In this document: positions 1 to 12,445 of the stretch, piece after piece | Position numbering within the stretch: the stretch's first letter is position 1 | Layout: each line of letters begins with the position of its first letter | From: Sipunculus nudus | Taxonomy: Eukaryota; Annelida; Sipuncula; Golfingiida; Sipunculidae | NCBI GenBank assembly: GCA_026874595.1 | Contig: CM049308.1 | Location: forward strand, 37,843,027-37,907,026 | Direction: 5' to 3' | Length of the DNA stretch: 64,000 nucleotides | The notes under the pieces: model-generated | Told to the model about the DNA's origin: nothing | Seen by the model: only the letters and a program-made list of their open reading frames with translations | Databases searched by the model: none | Position numbers and translations under genes: made by a program

Positions 1-1061
1 CAGCGTCGTCACGAGACGATCAAACAAATGCATTTTACTTGGCAGATATCGCGCAACGACACCAGATGACCTGGATGATTCTAAGGCCAGTTATCATGAA
101 ACCGGTTCCCCTGGCTCTAGCAGTTTCTCACCCCGAGTAGTCAAGACTCAAGTATATCCATCGTTTCAGGATTATCGCATAATCCGAAGGCTCAATTATT
201 ATGGAAGACCAGCCCTCTGGTAACACTAAATTTCCATAAGCCAAGAGATGAAGAGAAGACGAACTCTGGTGATACCAGGCAATGCAGGTGTTCTCTCATG
301 AGCCGCACTATAAGTACAAGTCTCTTAAAACATTATAATATACTGTATACTCGGGGAAACGTTGCATACTTGGAAAAAGCCCTAAACTAATCATTTAGTC
401 ACTAACTGGACTAATCATCCTTACCAAGCTCCTAAAAGATAGACGTCGTGAAAATATAAAGCAGTAGTTGTTTCTTTTATTTTTCAAGGAATGATCATGG
501 TTCGTATTTGATTAATAATTAGGCATTACCGTAAGATAAGATTGTAAAATCCAGGGTTTCGGTGAAGGAGTTTAGGAATAAATCATAGTTAGGACATTAG
601 AAAAAATGTCCCGGGTTTTTCCTTCAGACTTCCCAGTGTGAGGGCCCTCGGGGTGCTATATTTTTGGGATAATCTGTATGTATTTTTCATCATCATTCTA
701 ACATGGGGATCTTTTGAATATTATCATTTAATCAAACGAAATAAAAAAAGAATTTAGGGCATATTGTAGGTTTATACAGTGAAAATCAACATCTACATGT
801 GAGAGTTCATTTCTCTCCTGAATGTGTGTTATTTCGTAGTTAAAAATGAGTTTGAACATTCAGGACAAACTTCCGGAATCAATTTTTGTTGTTTTTCAGA
901 TTAATCTACATATATTTTGATAATTTTTGTTCAAGCTTTTTTTTGTTAGTTTTAGACATGATTTTTTATGTTTGTTTCTTCTTATTTATCTTGGAAATCG
1001 CCAAACATGATATCATTAGTTTCATCTTGAATAAATGGAAATCCCTAAAAATCCACAGAGC

Positions 1062-1064
<3 letters not shown>

Positions 1065-1115
<51 letters not shown>
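1065..1115. repeat. (TA)n microsatellite
   Basis: About 25 uninterrupted TA units, followed by TATAATATAATATAA. The homologous tract in the second unit is 11498-11542. Apparent ORFs rich in Tyr-Ile here are translations of the repeat. Confidence 0.95.
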
Positions 1116-1120
<5 letters not shown>

Positions 1121-2034
1121 ATATAATATATATAATTTTACCAAAAAGAGGATTCAAAAAGAGGAGTTTTATGATTCATAACGGTACATATTTAAATAGT
1201 TTGTTGTTGTGTTGTTAATCCTTGATTTCTTAATAATAACAGATTATCAGGTACGGTTGTTGCTTATTATAGAAGAACGAAAACACTCTTATAATTTTAA
1301 CTGAGTGTTGTTTGGTGATAATCTGTATGTATTGTTCATCGTCTAAATATATTTAACACGTACATAGGCTCTAACAAGCTTGGCAGTCCCCCTATGACCG
1401 TCACTCAATGCGTCAATCTCCCTTGACACTTGCCAGAGATTTTATTAGCTCTCAAGGTTTAAGAAAGTTCATGATTATAATGGAGACAGGGTGATTTGGA
1501 ATTAGGAGGCAATATAAATATATCTGCATTTATAATGGAGTGTTGTTTGTATAATTTTGGTGATAATTAGTGTGTATAGCCATCGTCTGAAATAGATTTT
1601 AAATGTACAGAGGCTCTAACAAGCTTGGCACTCTTCCCTGTCATTGCGTAATTCTCCCCTGACAATTGGCGTAATTAGCGCCCACGGCTTAAAATAGTGC
1701 ATATAATAGTCCAGCAGATAAAAGAAAATAAGGCACACCTCATAGAACACCGCACTTAAAGATATAAACACCACAAGTTTGCAAATGTGTACTTTGGAGA
1801 CCCCCTTACAAGAAAACAACGTTAGCCAGTCAAAAATCAACTGTCATTTACAAAATGGAAACGGACAAAGAGACCAGGTTCTTTAACAATCCTTTCAAAA
1901 ATGAAAGCGGCTAACTAGACGACCCCCTACTTATTTTACATTGGCTGCTTTATTACAGACGTGTAACTGTATATTTACCAGGGTCCATTTAAAAATTTGT
2001 TATATGGAATTTAGTGAAAGGCAAGTTTTGGCAG

Positions 2035-2665
2035 TAGGGCTGTGCAATATTATCGACATATCGGTATATCGCGTGTCGCATATGGTTTTGATATATCGGT
2101 ATTTTGTCAAGCGTGACTAAACGGATTACGTTTAGTGAAAGGCTAAAAATTAGAGCAATTTTTCGAGCCGAGGAAGGCCTTTAAGGAAATGTTTAAGTAG
2201 GCTTGATTTAAGACATGATTAAAGGTCCGTCACAGGTAATTTGAAAGTGTACTCGATAACTTATTGGTACCAAAAAAGAAAGAAGTGACAAAGAAAAAGA
2301 ACGAAGTGCTGAACTCTGTCAAAATAATATTATTTTATATCTATATTCGGTCTTTACATCCTGTGTAATTCGCATTGTGTAAACGACCACCTCGCAAATG
2401 CGACCACTTTATTGTGTATCTTACTGAGTAATTTGCTATATTTTCCCCCCATAAATAAACTTATCTACGTATACTTTAATTTTGGCATTATATTAACGAC
2501 TAAAATCATCATATTAATGTCTTTTTCATTGTGTTGTATAATTCCGAAAAAAACACATATTAAATGGTAATTGATACAATAAGATTATGGCGATATGTAT
2601 AGCAATACGCTCCCACATATCGCAATATATTGCAATACGAAAATTGTGGGCGACACCCAGCCCTA
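2035..2665. mobile_element. Non-autonomous hAT-like element, copy 1
   Basis: A 631-bp element with ends TAGGGCTGTGCAATATTATC and CGACACCCAGCCCTA, flanked by a perfect 8-bp target-site duplication TTTGGCAG (2027-2034 and 2666-2673). An 8-bp duplication with TAGGG..CCCTA ends is the hAT signature. The ends are followed inward by clustered ATATCG palindromic motifs. No transposase frame is inside. Confidence 0.9.
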
Positions 2666-4631
2666 TTTGGCAGTAGGCTATTTACGGTTGTACAATAATT
2701 TGGCATCACGAATATTAATATTTACACTAACAAAGAAATATATAGAATCAACTGATATCAATTATATTAGCAAAGAAATTTTATGAGACATAAGATCTAA
2801 TTTATTTTAAAATTTCACTTCTTTTAAGAATATACTTAATTTATTGATGTATTGTGCCTTCTATAATTGCATGATTTGTCAGCTTTAAAACACTACATTC
2901 CTTTGCAGGTAAACCTAACTTATTTTCCAAAAATTGTATGCTGCGTCAGGGGTAAAAATTTATTTGAAAAATTAATGCCTGCAGGGTATGAGGTTTTCGG
3001 GTTTCATAGACTCGCAAGGACAATTTATTTTTTTGAAAAAGATGTCCATATTTAGAGTAAAAGAAATTTATATATAACCTTTATTTTACCAAGTTTGAGG
3101 CAAATGTCTAAGTATTTTTTTAAACAATAACAGTGATTTTTTTTATGAAAACACTGCTGCTTTCAGTTCCGTGTCTGTTTCATTAGTTTTTCATTACTTT
3201 CTGAGACAGACAAACCAGGCAGGCACAAGCCAAAGCCAAATATATTACATCAAGATTGGAATTTTAATGGTCTTCCAGGCCTGTTTTTTACCAAGTATTA
3301 GCCCCAAACCCCCCTCCTCCCTCCCCCAAAGGACAGGCCTATGACATATGGGCCAATATAAAATATCATGTTGAATAATTAATGCATTTTCGATATGATT
3401 TAATGTAAGGTGTTAAAATCAATTCTCAGGTACATAATATCTTGATTGCTACTCATTATATTTTTTAATGCTGTTTTGTTCCTCTGTTGTTAATGTGATT
3501 TCTAAATATAAGCATTTCCCACATGTCAATAAATACTCGGTATACATTGATTCTGTTACATTTTGGGTCAGTGACGAATTCAGGACGGTGCCCCTTTTTT
3601 CGAAATTTCTAGAACCGCCACATATATGTACATCAAAGATATAGGAAAGACCAAAACATTAAGTATAATGTATATTAATAGTTAAATACAAATGCAAATT
3701 TGTTTTAAGTCCACAATATACATATTCTGTTATTTTTTTATGATACTTTGACTAGACCCAGAGGGACCATGGGTCACTTGTTCCATTAATGCGGTAAATA
3801 AAACAGTTGGCCAATTTAACGTGATTAGTGACGAAACCTGATTCAGAATAAAGTTTCTGTGAAATAGTTCAAGTTGATACTTTTTCCAAGTTATAAATGT
3901 AAGTCCTCTCTAGTATATATTTTCTTTTTGGTTCAACATGATATGAAGAATGCTTGCCAATAACAACAAAGGAGGTCAAATTATAAGACAGTGTAAGAAA
4001 GAGTGATGCCAGGGTTTGTTTATTGTGTGCTCCATTTACCTATAGGTCCAAGTAGAACCGGATTTATAAAAGCTTGACGTAGGTTCATTTTTTTCTATTT
4101 CAGAGGTCCATTAACCATGTGAAAAGTGACAGAAACTAAACAATTTTTTTCTACAGTGCATTTAAAAATGTCCTCTCCAGTAAAAATCTCGACAAAGTCG
4201 GGAGTATAAATCAAGTGATTGTAATTAAGCTACGACCTGTACAGATTCAAGATTTCTTTAATTCAGTAAAGCTGAACAACTTTTTGTGCTATTTTGTTAC
4301 TACGGGGTTGAAAAAAAAGCAAGAGCATATCTCTGTCTTTCATTATATAAAATAAATATTAAATCTTATAAAAAATATACACCTTATAACATACATGAAT
4401 GGATACAGATATATCGTAACAGTCCTGGCGGAATACTACAGAAACAGGCCGTATATAGGTTCACTGGTCCACAACGGGTTTTAAGTACAGCTGTAAAGAA
4501 AAAAGAAAGACAAAATAGAGAGATTGAATTATAGAATTAATGACAGCTTTTATTAGTTCACAAAACTATAAACAAAAATAACTTTTATATAGCTTAGTTG
4601 CGTACCTTTTTTTAAAATATACCGTGTTAGA

Positions 4632-4925
4632 CCGATAAAATAAGAAGTATGGTTCCCAGGCACCGTCCGCGTCAATTTTAACACATCCCCTCCCCATCAA
4701 CATTTTTTTTTAATAATTTTATTTTCACCATTCAAGAAGATCAAATAATGCAATTTTGTTGTAGTGCTTTTACCTGTTTAGCAAAGAAATTATGTTATTT
4801 TCACGCTTTTCCCTGATCATATGACATTTTTATCGAAACATATAAAAAAGTTAAAAAAAAATAAAATATCGCCTGCCCGCATTGATTTCTAAAAAAAGTC
4901 CCCGAGAACGATATTTTTTTTGGCC
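4632..4925. mobile_element. MITE family copy 1 (ends near GTATGGTTCYCAGGCAC)
   Basis: About 290 bp with inverted ends: a left end containing GTATGGTTCCCAGGCAC and a right end containing CCTGAGAACGATA followed by TTTTGGCC. The interior motif CTTTTCCCTGATCATATGACAT is shared with four other copies. The ends are about 30 bp with an A/T-rich outer part. No coding capacity. Confidence 0.8.
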
Positions 4926-5519
4926 TGTGACCTAATATTTAACTCAAAAGTAACGCCTTATTACTCAACCTATCTCAAAGCGATCAACGGTGGCCATCCC
5001 GAAAATGGCGGATATCCTGAATTTTTTTGTTATATTTTATCAAACTTTCTATATATATGCCATGAGGAATGCACATACCAAATTTGGTGCTTGTATAGTC
5101 GACTGACGTTATTCTGCCTTTATATGCCGGACTATAAGGGGACAGGGATGTCGGGAACTAGGAGACATTATATAACTCTATCTGCAGCTTGAGAATCAAA
5201 TGTGTAACTTGCATAAATATCTTTTCACTTCTACTCCGTATTGAAAAGATAATAATACATTAAATGGTTTACCAATTACAAATATACATATAACAATTAG
5301 AAGAACTGTAGAATTGATTTGAACAAGAATGGTGGACTCACCTGTAATCTTGTATTCATACGATTCATTCACGCATTTATCCCATGAGTGGTTAAATGTA
5401 TCTACCTTTAATTTATCATGCAATGGATGTTAGATTTCTTTCCTGTGTATACAAGACGGGTGGCGTCGCTACAACCGTTTTTTGGTTGATGCGAATATGT
5501 GCATCTGCTTTCGGTGAAA

Positions 5520-5570
<51 letters not shown>

Positions 5571-6571
5571 GCTTGGAATTTTGCATGTCCACCCATCTTG
5601 TGTAGCTTTCTAGACTTGCGGCGCTACAGTCACATATTCGTTCAATACATCTGTGCATTTTTCTAAGGAGTGGCTTGAAGTATACCGTTGCAAAGTTTAT
5701 TTTGTACACACAACTGGTGGCGCCATCTGCAATAAATTTCATCTGGCAACCATTTGTAGATTTGTTTTGCTGAACATCACACGTGTCGTTCAATATAATG
5801 GTCTGATATCCTGTATATCCGTCCTACTTGGATAGCAATAATGTATTCATAAAATGAATTTATATTAATCAATTGAACAGTCCTTGCCACTTGTTGCCAC
5901 AACAAGACTATTCCTTGGATAGAGTACACCATGAGATTAAGATAAAAGGAATCCGCTGACGAAATTCAGTATATCACAACCGCAATCATGCTGCTGCTTG
6001 AATGGTTCATTACAAAATTCGGGTTTCGTGGGATACAGGAATCGCTGAATACACAGAATAAGCACTACATGAAATAATATTGTTTTTAGTCGTAACTTTA
6101 CAGGGTTAGGAGCAAGCTATATATAAAATTATATGTATAAAATTTGTACCACCATAGATTCAACTGTCAGCGTGATTACGAGACGATTCCAAACAAATGC
6201 ATTTGGTCATACTTGACTTGGCAAATAACGTACCACGACACCAGTTAACCTGGATGATTCCAAGTTCCATTATCATAAAATCGGTTCCTTTGGCTTTAGC
6301 AGCCTCTCACCTCACATCGTTTTATTCGATGGCTAAGTTAGTATGGGACACCCAACCTGTATCACCGAGTTATCTATGGCCAAGAGATAAAGAAGGCGAT
6401 ATCAGGTGAAACCAGGCCACGCTTTTGTTCTCTCATGAACCGCTTAATCGGTCAGATTCTGTTAAAACATCATGATACATTGCATATTTTGAAAATATTT
6501 CATACTTGGAAAAAGCACCGATTGCTTGGTATTAACCATGCTTACCAAGGTTCTAAAAATGATATACGTCG

Positions 6572-6631
<60 letters not shown>

Positions 6632-7047
6632 CAAGGAAAGATCATGGTGCGTATTTAATTAATACTTTGGCATAACCGTATAATAAGAGTTTAAAAATTC
6701 AGGGTTTATGTGAAGGGGCTTGGGAATAAATCATAGTAAAGACATTAGAAAAAAAAAATGTCTGGGTTTCTCTTCAGAGTTCACAATGTTGTGGCTCTCA
6801 CAGTGCTGGAACCGCGCTTCCCAGGCTTCTGTCTGCAACAGCTAAAATATTCTTCAAGTATTATGGGAAGATATAAAAAAAAATCTAATCCATGCTAATC
6901 TTTTATCACCTTGAGCTTTGTAAATTCATAAGAACTGCTGTTTTGTTATTATCTTGAACTAAATGTACGAGAAAATTAAACACCAAGTGCTGATCTATCA
7001 TCTATGAATTTAAATTGACGAAATGTTATTGTATTTGTGTATCGCAG

Positions 7048-7245
7048 CGAGTGTACTTGAGGAGGGTGGGAGATTTTAAAAATGCAGCTGCATGCTCCGC
7101 GGAACCCCAGCACAATGACTCCGGGATTTTCCAGGTGGCGCCTATTACACCTACAATTGCGTCATCCCGTTAAGGGAAAAAAGAGGCCGGCCCCAACCCC
7201 CCGTCAATATTAAGCAAAGATTAACAAGGCAATCTCATATTAATA
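7048..7245 (+). repeat. Direct repeat, left copy (pair with 7905-8115)
   Basis: Shares with 7905-8115 the ordered motifs TTTTAAAA.TGCAGCTGCATGCTCCG, CCAGGTGGCG, CACCTACAATT, and TATTAAGCAAAGATTAACAAGG followed by CAATCTCA. The pair is about 850 bp apart in direct orientation and brackets the candidate last exon of the minus-strand gene. It could be the terminal repeats of a small retroelement (TRIM-like) or a local duplication. I could not find convincing TG..CA ends or a primer site. Confidence 0.6.
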
Positions 7246-7598
7246 TCAGTAGAAAGTCTAGGTTTGGGTGTAGATGACTTAATTGCAATTATATAAATGC
7301 ACAGAATACAATACACAGTTATTTGCTTTACTGATAATCGCATCATTAAAAATTAATATATAAATGGTCTACAGAAATAAAAAAAAAAAAGGGACTGCCA
7401 AGCTGCATATATTACAATTGACACGTGCAGCTTATTATATCAAACATTTATGTGTAAATCCAAAAAATCACCAAAACCGAACCAGCAGATTATTGTATAC
7501 CTTTACCTAAGACTGGTGATGAAGAAAAAAACTTGCTAATACGGTCATGGCCGAAATTGAAAGTATAAAATAGCTATCCGTCTCAAAGCTCTGTCGTC

Positions 7599-7896
7599 TC
7601 ACAGATCAGGTTCGGCTCTCGATTGGCATGGCTGGGTCTCCGCTGCTGGAATCGGTAGAGGGAATGTAGGTTGCTTCTGCCTTTGGGACTGTGGGTGCTG
7701 TGGCTTTCCTGTAGAGTCGCCGGTGCGGGACAAAACGGTGGCGGTCTCTCGCGGCTTTCTGCTTGGCTTGTTGGCATCGCGTCTGTTGGCTCTGCGAACT
7801 ATATATGCTTTAGAAGCGCACAGGGCTGGTGTCTTGATCACATCAAACTGTAGCTGCTCGACAAGCGAAACAACTTGCTCCTCTCCTCCGCTTTAC
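7599..7896 (-). CDS. Candidate last exon or unrelated Arg/Pro/Gln-rich ORF
   Basis: Reading leftward on the minus strand, an acceptor-like CTTAG precedes GTAAAGCGGAGGAGAGGAGC at 7896. Entered in phase 1, as the upstream gene requires, the frame gives Gly-Lys-Ala-Glu-Glu-Arg-Ser and stops after 19 residues. A second frame is open for about 96 codons to a stop at 7599 (VVSLVEQLQFDVIKTP..CQSRAEPDL) and is unusually rich in Arg, Pro, Gln and Ser. The pyrimidine tract before the acceptor is poor. A rival acceptor with a far better tract (TTTTTCTCTACCC..GCGATAG) lies near 8290 and would end the protein after DFHYSLVSKTEY. The long frame may instead belong to a mobile element bracketed by the direct repeats at 7048 and 7905. 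Confidence 0.3.
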
Positions 7897-7904
7897 CTAA
7901 GACT

Positions 7905-8115
7905 TTGGCGACCTTGATTTTAAAAGTGCAGCTGCATGCTCCGCCGTCGCGAGACAAAGTGTGTTAACAAAACTCGGTACCCAACAAAACCCCTCCAGGA
8001 ATCTCCAGGTGGCGTCCAAATCACCTACAATTACGTTATACCGCTACGGGTTACAAATACTGGGCCCAACTCCCTACCGATATTAAGCAAAGATTAACAA
8101 GGTCAATCTCACATT
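7905..8115 (+). repeat. Direct repeat, right copy
   Basis: Partner of 7048-7245, diverged by substitutions and indels but co-linear throughout. In addition a 14-bp direct repeat CTTTACCTAAGACT occurs at 7501-7514 and 7891-7904, just inside the pair. Confidence 0.6.
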
Positions 8116-8555
8116 TTTTTTTCAAAATCAGCCAGAGCAAACACGGACAGAACAAAAGTGTTAATGGGGTTTCAGTAATAGGGCAAAGGTCACAAATAAA
8201 TCTCAAACGCAAATCTGTCACATATGACCATTACTTTGACCAAAAACTAATATTCAGTTTTTGAAACTAAGCTATAATGGAAATCTATCGCAAAAACGGG
8301 TAGAGAAAAACAAAGAAAAAAAAGGATAATTGATGGTTTACAAATGGTGAGGACCTAAAAAAGTCCACCCCATAATTCTTCACAAAGTATATTTATTTTT
8401 TTTAATAAATCCATCGACCCCTATAAGCCACCCGTTTAATCAATGACGGTTTTTTTGTGTATAAAACTTTCGTAAATAATAATACTTGTACATGTGTGTC
8501 CTCAGCATGAAGCCCATGGACTTAACAGAAACCAAACACATAAAAAGCTTCTTAC

Positions 8556-10592
8556 CGGGGATATCCATATCTATCTGGATGACAGCGACGCAGTATTGAT
8601 AGCTCTGACATGAATCAATGCGATTATAGACGCCTCTAACCAAAGAAGACTTGAATATCGACGAATCTCACATATTAAAGTTCACTTTTATAAACTAACT
8701 CATCAAGCCGAACTTTACTCAAAAGATAATTCTGATTTTTTTCGAATGTAAGATTATTATGGCAAAAATATATAACCGGTTTGTTGTATTTAAGAAGAGT
8801 GGGGTATTGATTTTATTTAAACACAGCTCGGAATAGTTGACAAGTGTTAACCGCTAAATAAATCGTAAATTTATGGCTATACGTAACGCACGTGTCCATA
8901 CTGATAGATACTTTTGTTTTTTTTTACATTTTAATACCTTCTGTTTCTTCGAACGGTTGGCAGCCAGCACTAACAATCTGACAAATCTGTTGTACTGTGT
9001 GGTCTGAAGGTGGAGGACCCCGGCGCACCCGAAGAAGACGTTTTGGCCAGAACAGATACCCTGTAAAACTTGAATATGATAATATGAACCACTCGAACAT
9101 GATAAATTATTTCATAATTTCATCCAAACTACTAATCGCACGTCACATTGAGACCAAATTTTACCTTATTTTTTAATTAAAAAATATGAACTGTATTACA
9201 AATGAATAATTTCAGCAAGTATAGCCGACATTCCAGTGTAACACACGCATCCTACTTTCCATTTACAAGTATCCATCATCCGAAAATTCAATGAGACATG
9301 TTACCGTGGTAGCCAAGAACTCATCATGACGGGTGCAGAAGTTACTTTATTGTCAATTCACGTCTAAATGCAACATTACTCCCTATGCTGTGCTAACCTG
9401 CCATCAAGATCTTATTCTCCTGCACCTTAATGTTCTATCAAGATCACGAAATTCCTTGCATATTTCAGCTTACAATTTCTGAAATACCAGTCGTTCACTT
9501 TAAAATTCTCAACAATATTTATATGTATAAATTTACCATAATCGGTCTGAGGTAATGTTCATCACAAATCAATGTCGTAATGGATACAGCTACGCCTACA
9601 TTATGCTAATAGATGATATTTTATAATGATCAATACTATGTATGAGATATTATAATTAACTTTTAAAAGGATCGAATAATATGATAAGCATGGATGGGAT
9701 AATGAAATAATTAATTATCCTATATTCATTCCAGGAAAATGAGTATACTTCCATTTAAGAAAATTAAATGTTACGATGCAGCCAGATTCATTATGGGGAG
9801 ATCGTAATATCATTATAATTATTCTATCATATTATGGACTCATTTTGATTCACAACTGACTTTCTCCACACAGGTCATGATAACCCTCAATATATGTAGC
9901 CATTTGGATAGCATATATCTATGCAGCTAGTAGAGAACAATCGTGATAAGAACAAGTGTAAAATTTGCTTTAACATTTACCTAAGCAGTTAACAAAGATC
10001 AAATGGCCTAAATGTTGTGGTTGTCTATTTTTAGACCCATTGAATCAGCTGTTAGTGCAGCCTACTACTATTCCACATAATAGTATTCGGGTATCGGGAC
10101 ATGGTGCGATGTGATGGCGGGTGACCGTCAGTAATTACACAGACAATGAACTCATTATCTACTTCATGCATATTCATAATGACATGTAACCCGTGGAGAT
10201 TTTAGCAGAACAGATCTACAAGATCATAATAAAATACAGTATTAAACTGGGGTCTAGAAAGTCGAATGTTAATACGCTCCCCCATCCCCGCGTGGCTAAG
10301 AGATTGTTGTTGCCCGTCCAAGGTTGATGGTTTTCTCCAGCCTCCCATAAACCTGTAAAGACTTCAGAATTCAACCTTGTGTGCTACGTAGAGTGCTTTG
10401 CATTAGTTTTTATAACAATTAGTATGATCTATGCAAAATGAATTTGTAGACAGATAGTGTTAAAAATAAAAATCAAATGAATTTACCGGCAGACACAAAA
10501 TGTAAAACCTGCCTCTTCTGGACCTCAGAGTGAGATAATATGCAAACTAGGCAAAATGCAACTGTAATAGGTATGGTCATGAAGGTCATCAT
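8556..10592 (-). CDS. Spliced gene for a secreted, dibasic-processed Cys-rich peptide (partial)
   Basis: Three minus-strand coding exons fit together: 10592-10487, 9060-8938 and 8633-8556. The introns are GTAAAT..TTTTACAG and GTATTA..TTAGAG, and a donor GTAAGA follows the third exon. Every junction is phase 1 and restores a glycine codon. The start is ATGATG at 10592. The product begins with a signal peptide (MMTFMTIPITVAFCLVCILS). QKR follows at 25-27, then QVLHFVSAGYLFWP at 28-41, KR at 42-43 and RR at 48-49, and then cysteines at 62, 69, 85 and 91. Lys-Arg pairs on both sides of a Gln-led 14-residue segment are what prohormone convertases cleave, so I infer a neuropeptide or peptide-hormone precursor; a small secreted cytokine-like protein is the alternative. 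I recognise no known family. The last exon is not settled (see 7599-7896). An in-frame upstream ATG at 10664 would add 24 residues before the signal peptide and is less likely. Confidence 0.6.
8641..8937. other. Intron 2 of the secreted-peptide gene
   Basis: AT-rich DNA between the acceptor at 8634 and the donor at 8937 on the minus strand. I see no further exon-like or repeat structure in it. Confidence 0.5.
9061..10486. other. Intron 1 of the secreted-peptide gene
   Basis: About 1.43 kb, AT-rich and unique within the window. The 3' end shows a usable pyrimidine-containing acceptor (CAAGTTTTACAG). A stretch near 10285-10350 with GGTTTTCTCCAGCCTCCC is reminiscent of a SINE body, but no polymerase III boxes are convincing. 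Confidence 0.5.
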
Positions 10593-11494
10593 AGGACACC
10601 CCGTGGCTACTGAACCACAATAGAGTTCAGTAGTGTTCACCATATACCTGATCCCTAGAAGCATGGTGGCACATTGATAAATATGAGGCCATTTATTATT
10701 TCAAGTTTCTATGCCATGTGTTGGATTGGCTTCTTGCGATCGTACGGGAACAGAACCATGTCCAGCACACACTGAACAACCCACCGGGAAAAAAAAAATA
10801 CACGGGGAAACATTGCATACTTGGAAAAAGCCCCAAACTAATAAATTAGTCACTAACTGGACAAATCATGCTTACCAAGCTACTAAAAGATAGACGTCGT
10901 GAAAATATAAAGCAGTAGTTGTTTCTTTTTTTCAAGGAATGATCATGGTTCGTATTTAATTAATAATTTGGCATTACCGTAAGGTAAGATTGTAAAATCC
11001 AGGGTTTCTGTGAAGGAGTTTAGGAATAAATCATAGTTAGGACATTAGAAAAAATATGTCTCGGGACTTCCCAATGTGGGGGCCCTCGGGGTGCTATAAC
11101 TTTCGGATAATCTGTATGTATTTTTCATCGTCATTCTAACATAGGGATCTTTTGAATATTATCGTTTGATTAAATGAACAAGAATTTAGGGCATATTGCA
11201 GGTTTATACAGTGAAAATCAACATCTACATGTGAGAGTTCATTACTCTCCTGAATGTGTGTTATTGCGTAGTTAAAACTGAGTTTGAACATTCAGGACAA
11301 ACTTCCGGAATCAATTTTTGTTGTTTTTCAGATTAATCTACATATATTTTGATAAATATTGTTCAAGCTTTTTTTTGTTAGTTTTATACGTATTTTTTTT
11401 TATTTGTTTCTTCTTATTTATCAAGGACATCGCCAAACATGATATCATTAGTTTCATCTTGAATAAATGGAAATCCCTAAAAAATCCACATCAC

Positions 11495-11547
<53 letters not shown>

Positions 11548-12445
11548 ACAAAAAAAAGTGGATTCAAAAAGAGGAGTTTTATGATTCATAACGGTACACA
11601 TTTTGAATTTGTCGTTGTGTTGTTAATCCTTGATTTCTTAATAATAACAGATTATCAGGTACGGTTGTTGCTTATTATAGAAGAACGAAAAACACTCTTA
11701 TAATTTTTAACTGAGTGTTGTTAAGTGATAATCTGTATGTATTGTTCATCGCCTAAAATATATTTAACACGTACATAGGCTCTTACAAGCTTGGCAGTCC
11801 CCCTTTGACCGTCACTCAATGCGTCAATCTCCCTTGACACTTGCCAGAGATTTTATTAGCTCTCAAGGTTTAAGATAGTTCATGATTATAATGGAGACAG
11901 GGTGATTTGGAATTAGGAGGCAATATAAATTTATCTACATTTATAATGGAGTGTTGTTTGTATAACTTTGGTGATAATTAGTGTGTATAGCCATCGTCTG
12001 AAATAGATTTTAAATGTACAGAAGCTCTAACAAGCTTGGCACTCTTCCCTGTCAATGCGTAATTCTCCCCTGACAATTGGTGTAATTAGCGCCCACGGCT
12101 TAAAATAGTGCATATAATAGTCCAGCAGATAAAAGAAAATATGGCACACCTCATAGAACACCGCACTTAAAGATACAAACACCACAAGTTTGCAAATGTG
12201 TACTTTGGAGACCCCCTTACAAGAAAACAACGTTAGCCAGTCAAAAATAAACTGTCATTTACAAAATGGAAACGGATAAAGAGACCAGGTTCTTTAACAA
12301 TCCTTTCAAAAATGAAAGCGGCTAACTAGACGACCCCCTACTTATTTTACATTGGCTGCTTTATTACAGACGTGTAACTGCATATTTACCAGGGTCCATT
12401 TAAAAATTTGTTATATGGAATTTAGTGAAAGGCAAGTTTTGGCAG

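Larger units (their letters stand above)
345..6918 (+). repeat. Array unit, near-identical to 10798-17428
   Basis: This block aligns end to end with 10798-17428. Substitutions are sparse over most of its length (for example 1900-4560 against 12310-14970), and length changes are concentrated in (TA)n tracts. Homology starts around CGGGGAAACRTTGCATACTTGG and stops just after CCTTGAGCT, where 6919 and 17429 diverge. The block carries one hAT copy, one MITE copy and (TA)n tracts at 1065-1115, 5523-5568 and 6574-6628. Short ORFs inside it are conserved only because the DNA is, and none looks like a gene. Confidence 0.9.

Noticed and set aside
886-1116. ORFs ending in Tyr-Ile repeats here and at 966, 5396, 5408, 5521, 11318, 11467, 16015 and 49336
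   Set aside because: They are translations of (TA)n microsatellites and have no coding support.
2595-3055. ORFs conserved between 2.6-4.5 kb and 13.0-15.0 kb
   Set aside because: Conservation extends evenly through non-coding DNA of the duplicated unit, and the first of them begins inside the hAT element. There is no excess of synonymous change.
10285-10410. SINE body in intron 1 of the secreted-peptide gene
   Set aside because: GGTTTTCTCCAGCCTCCC is suggestive, but no A/B boxes and no second copy were found in the window.
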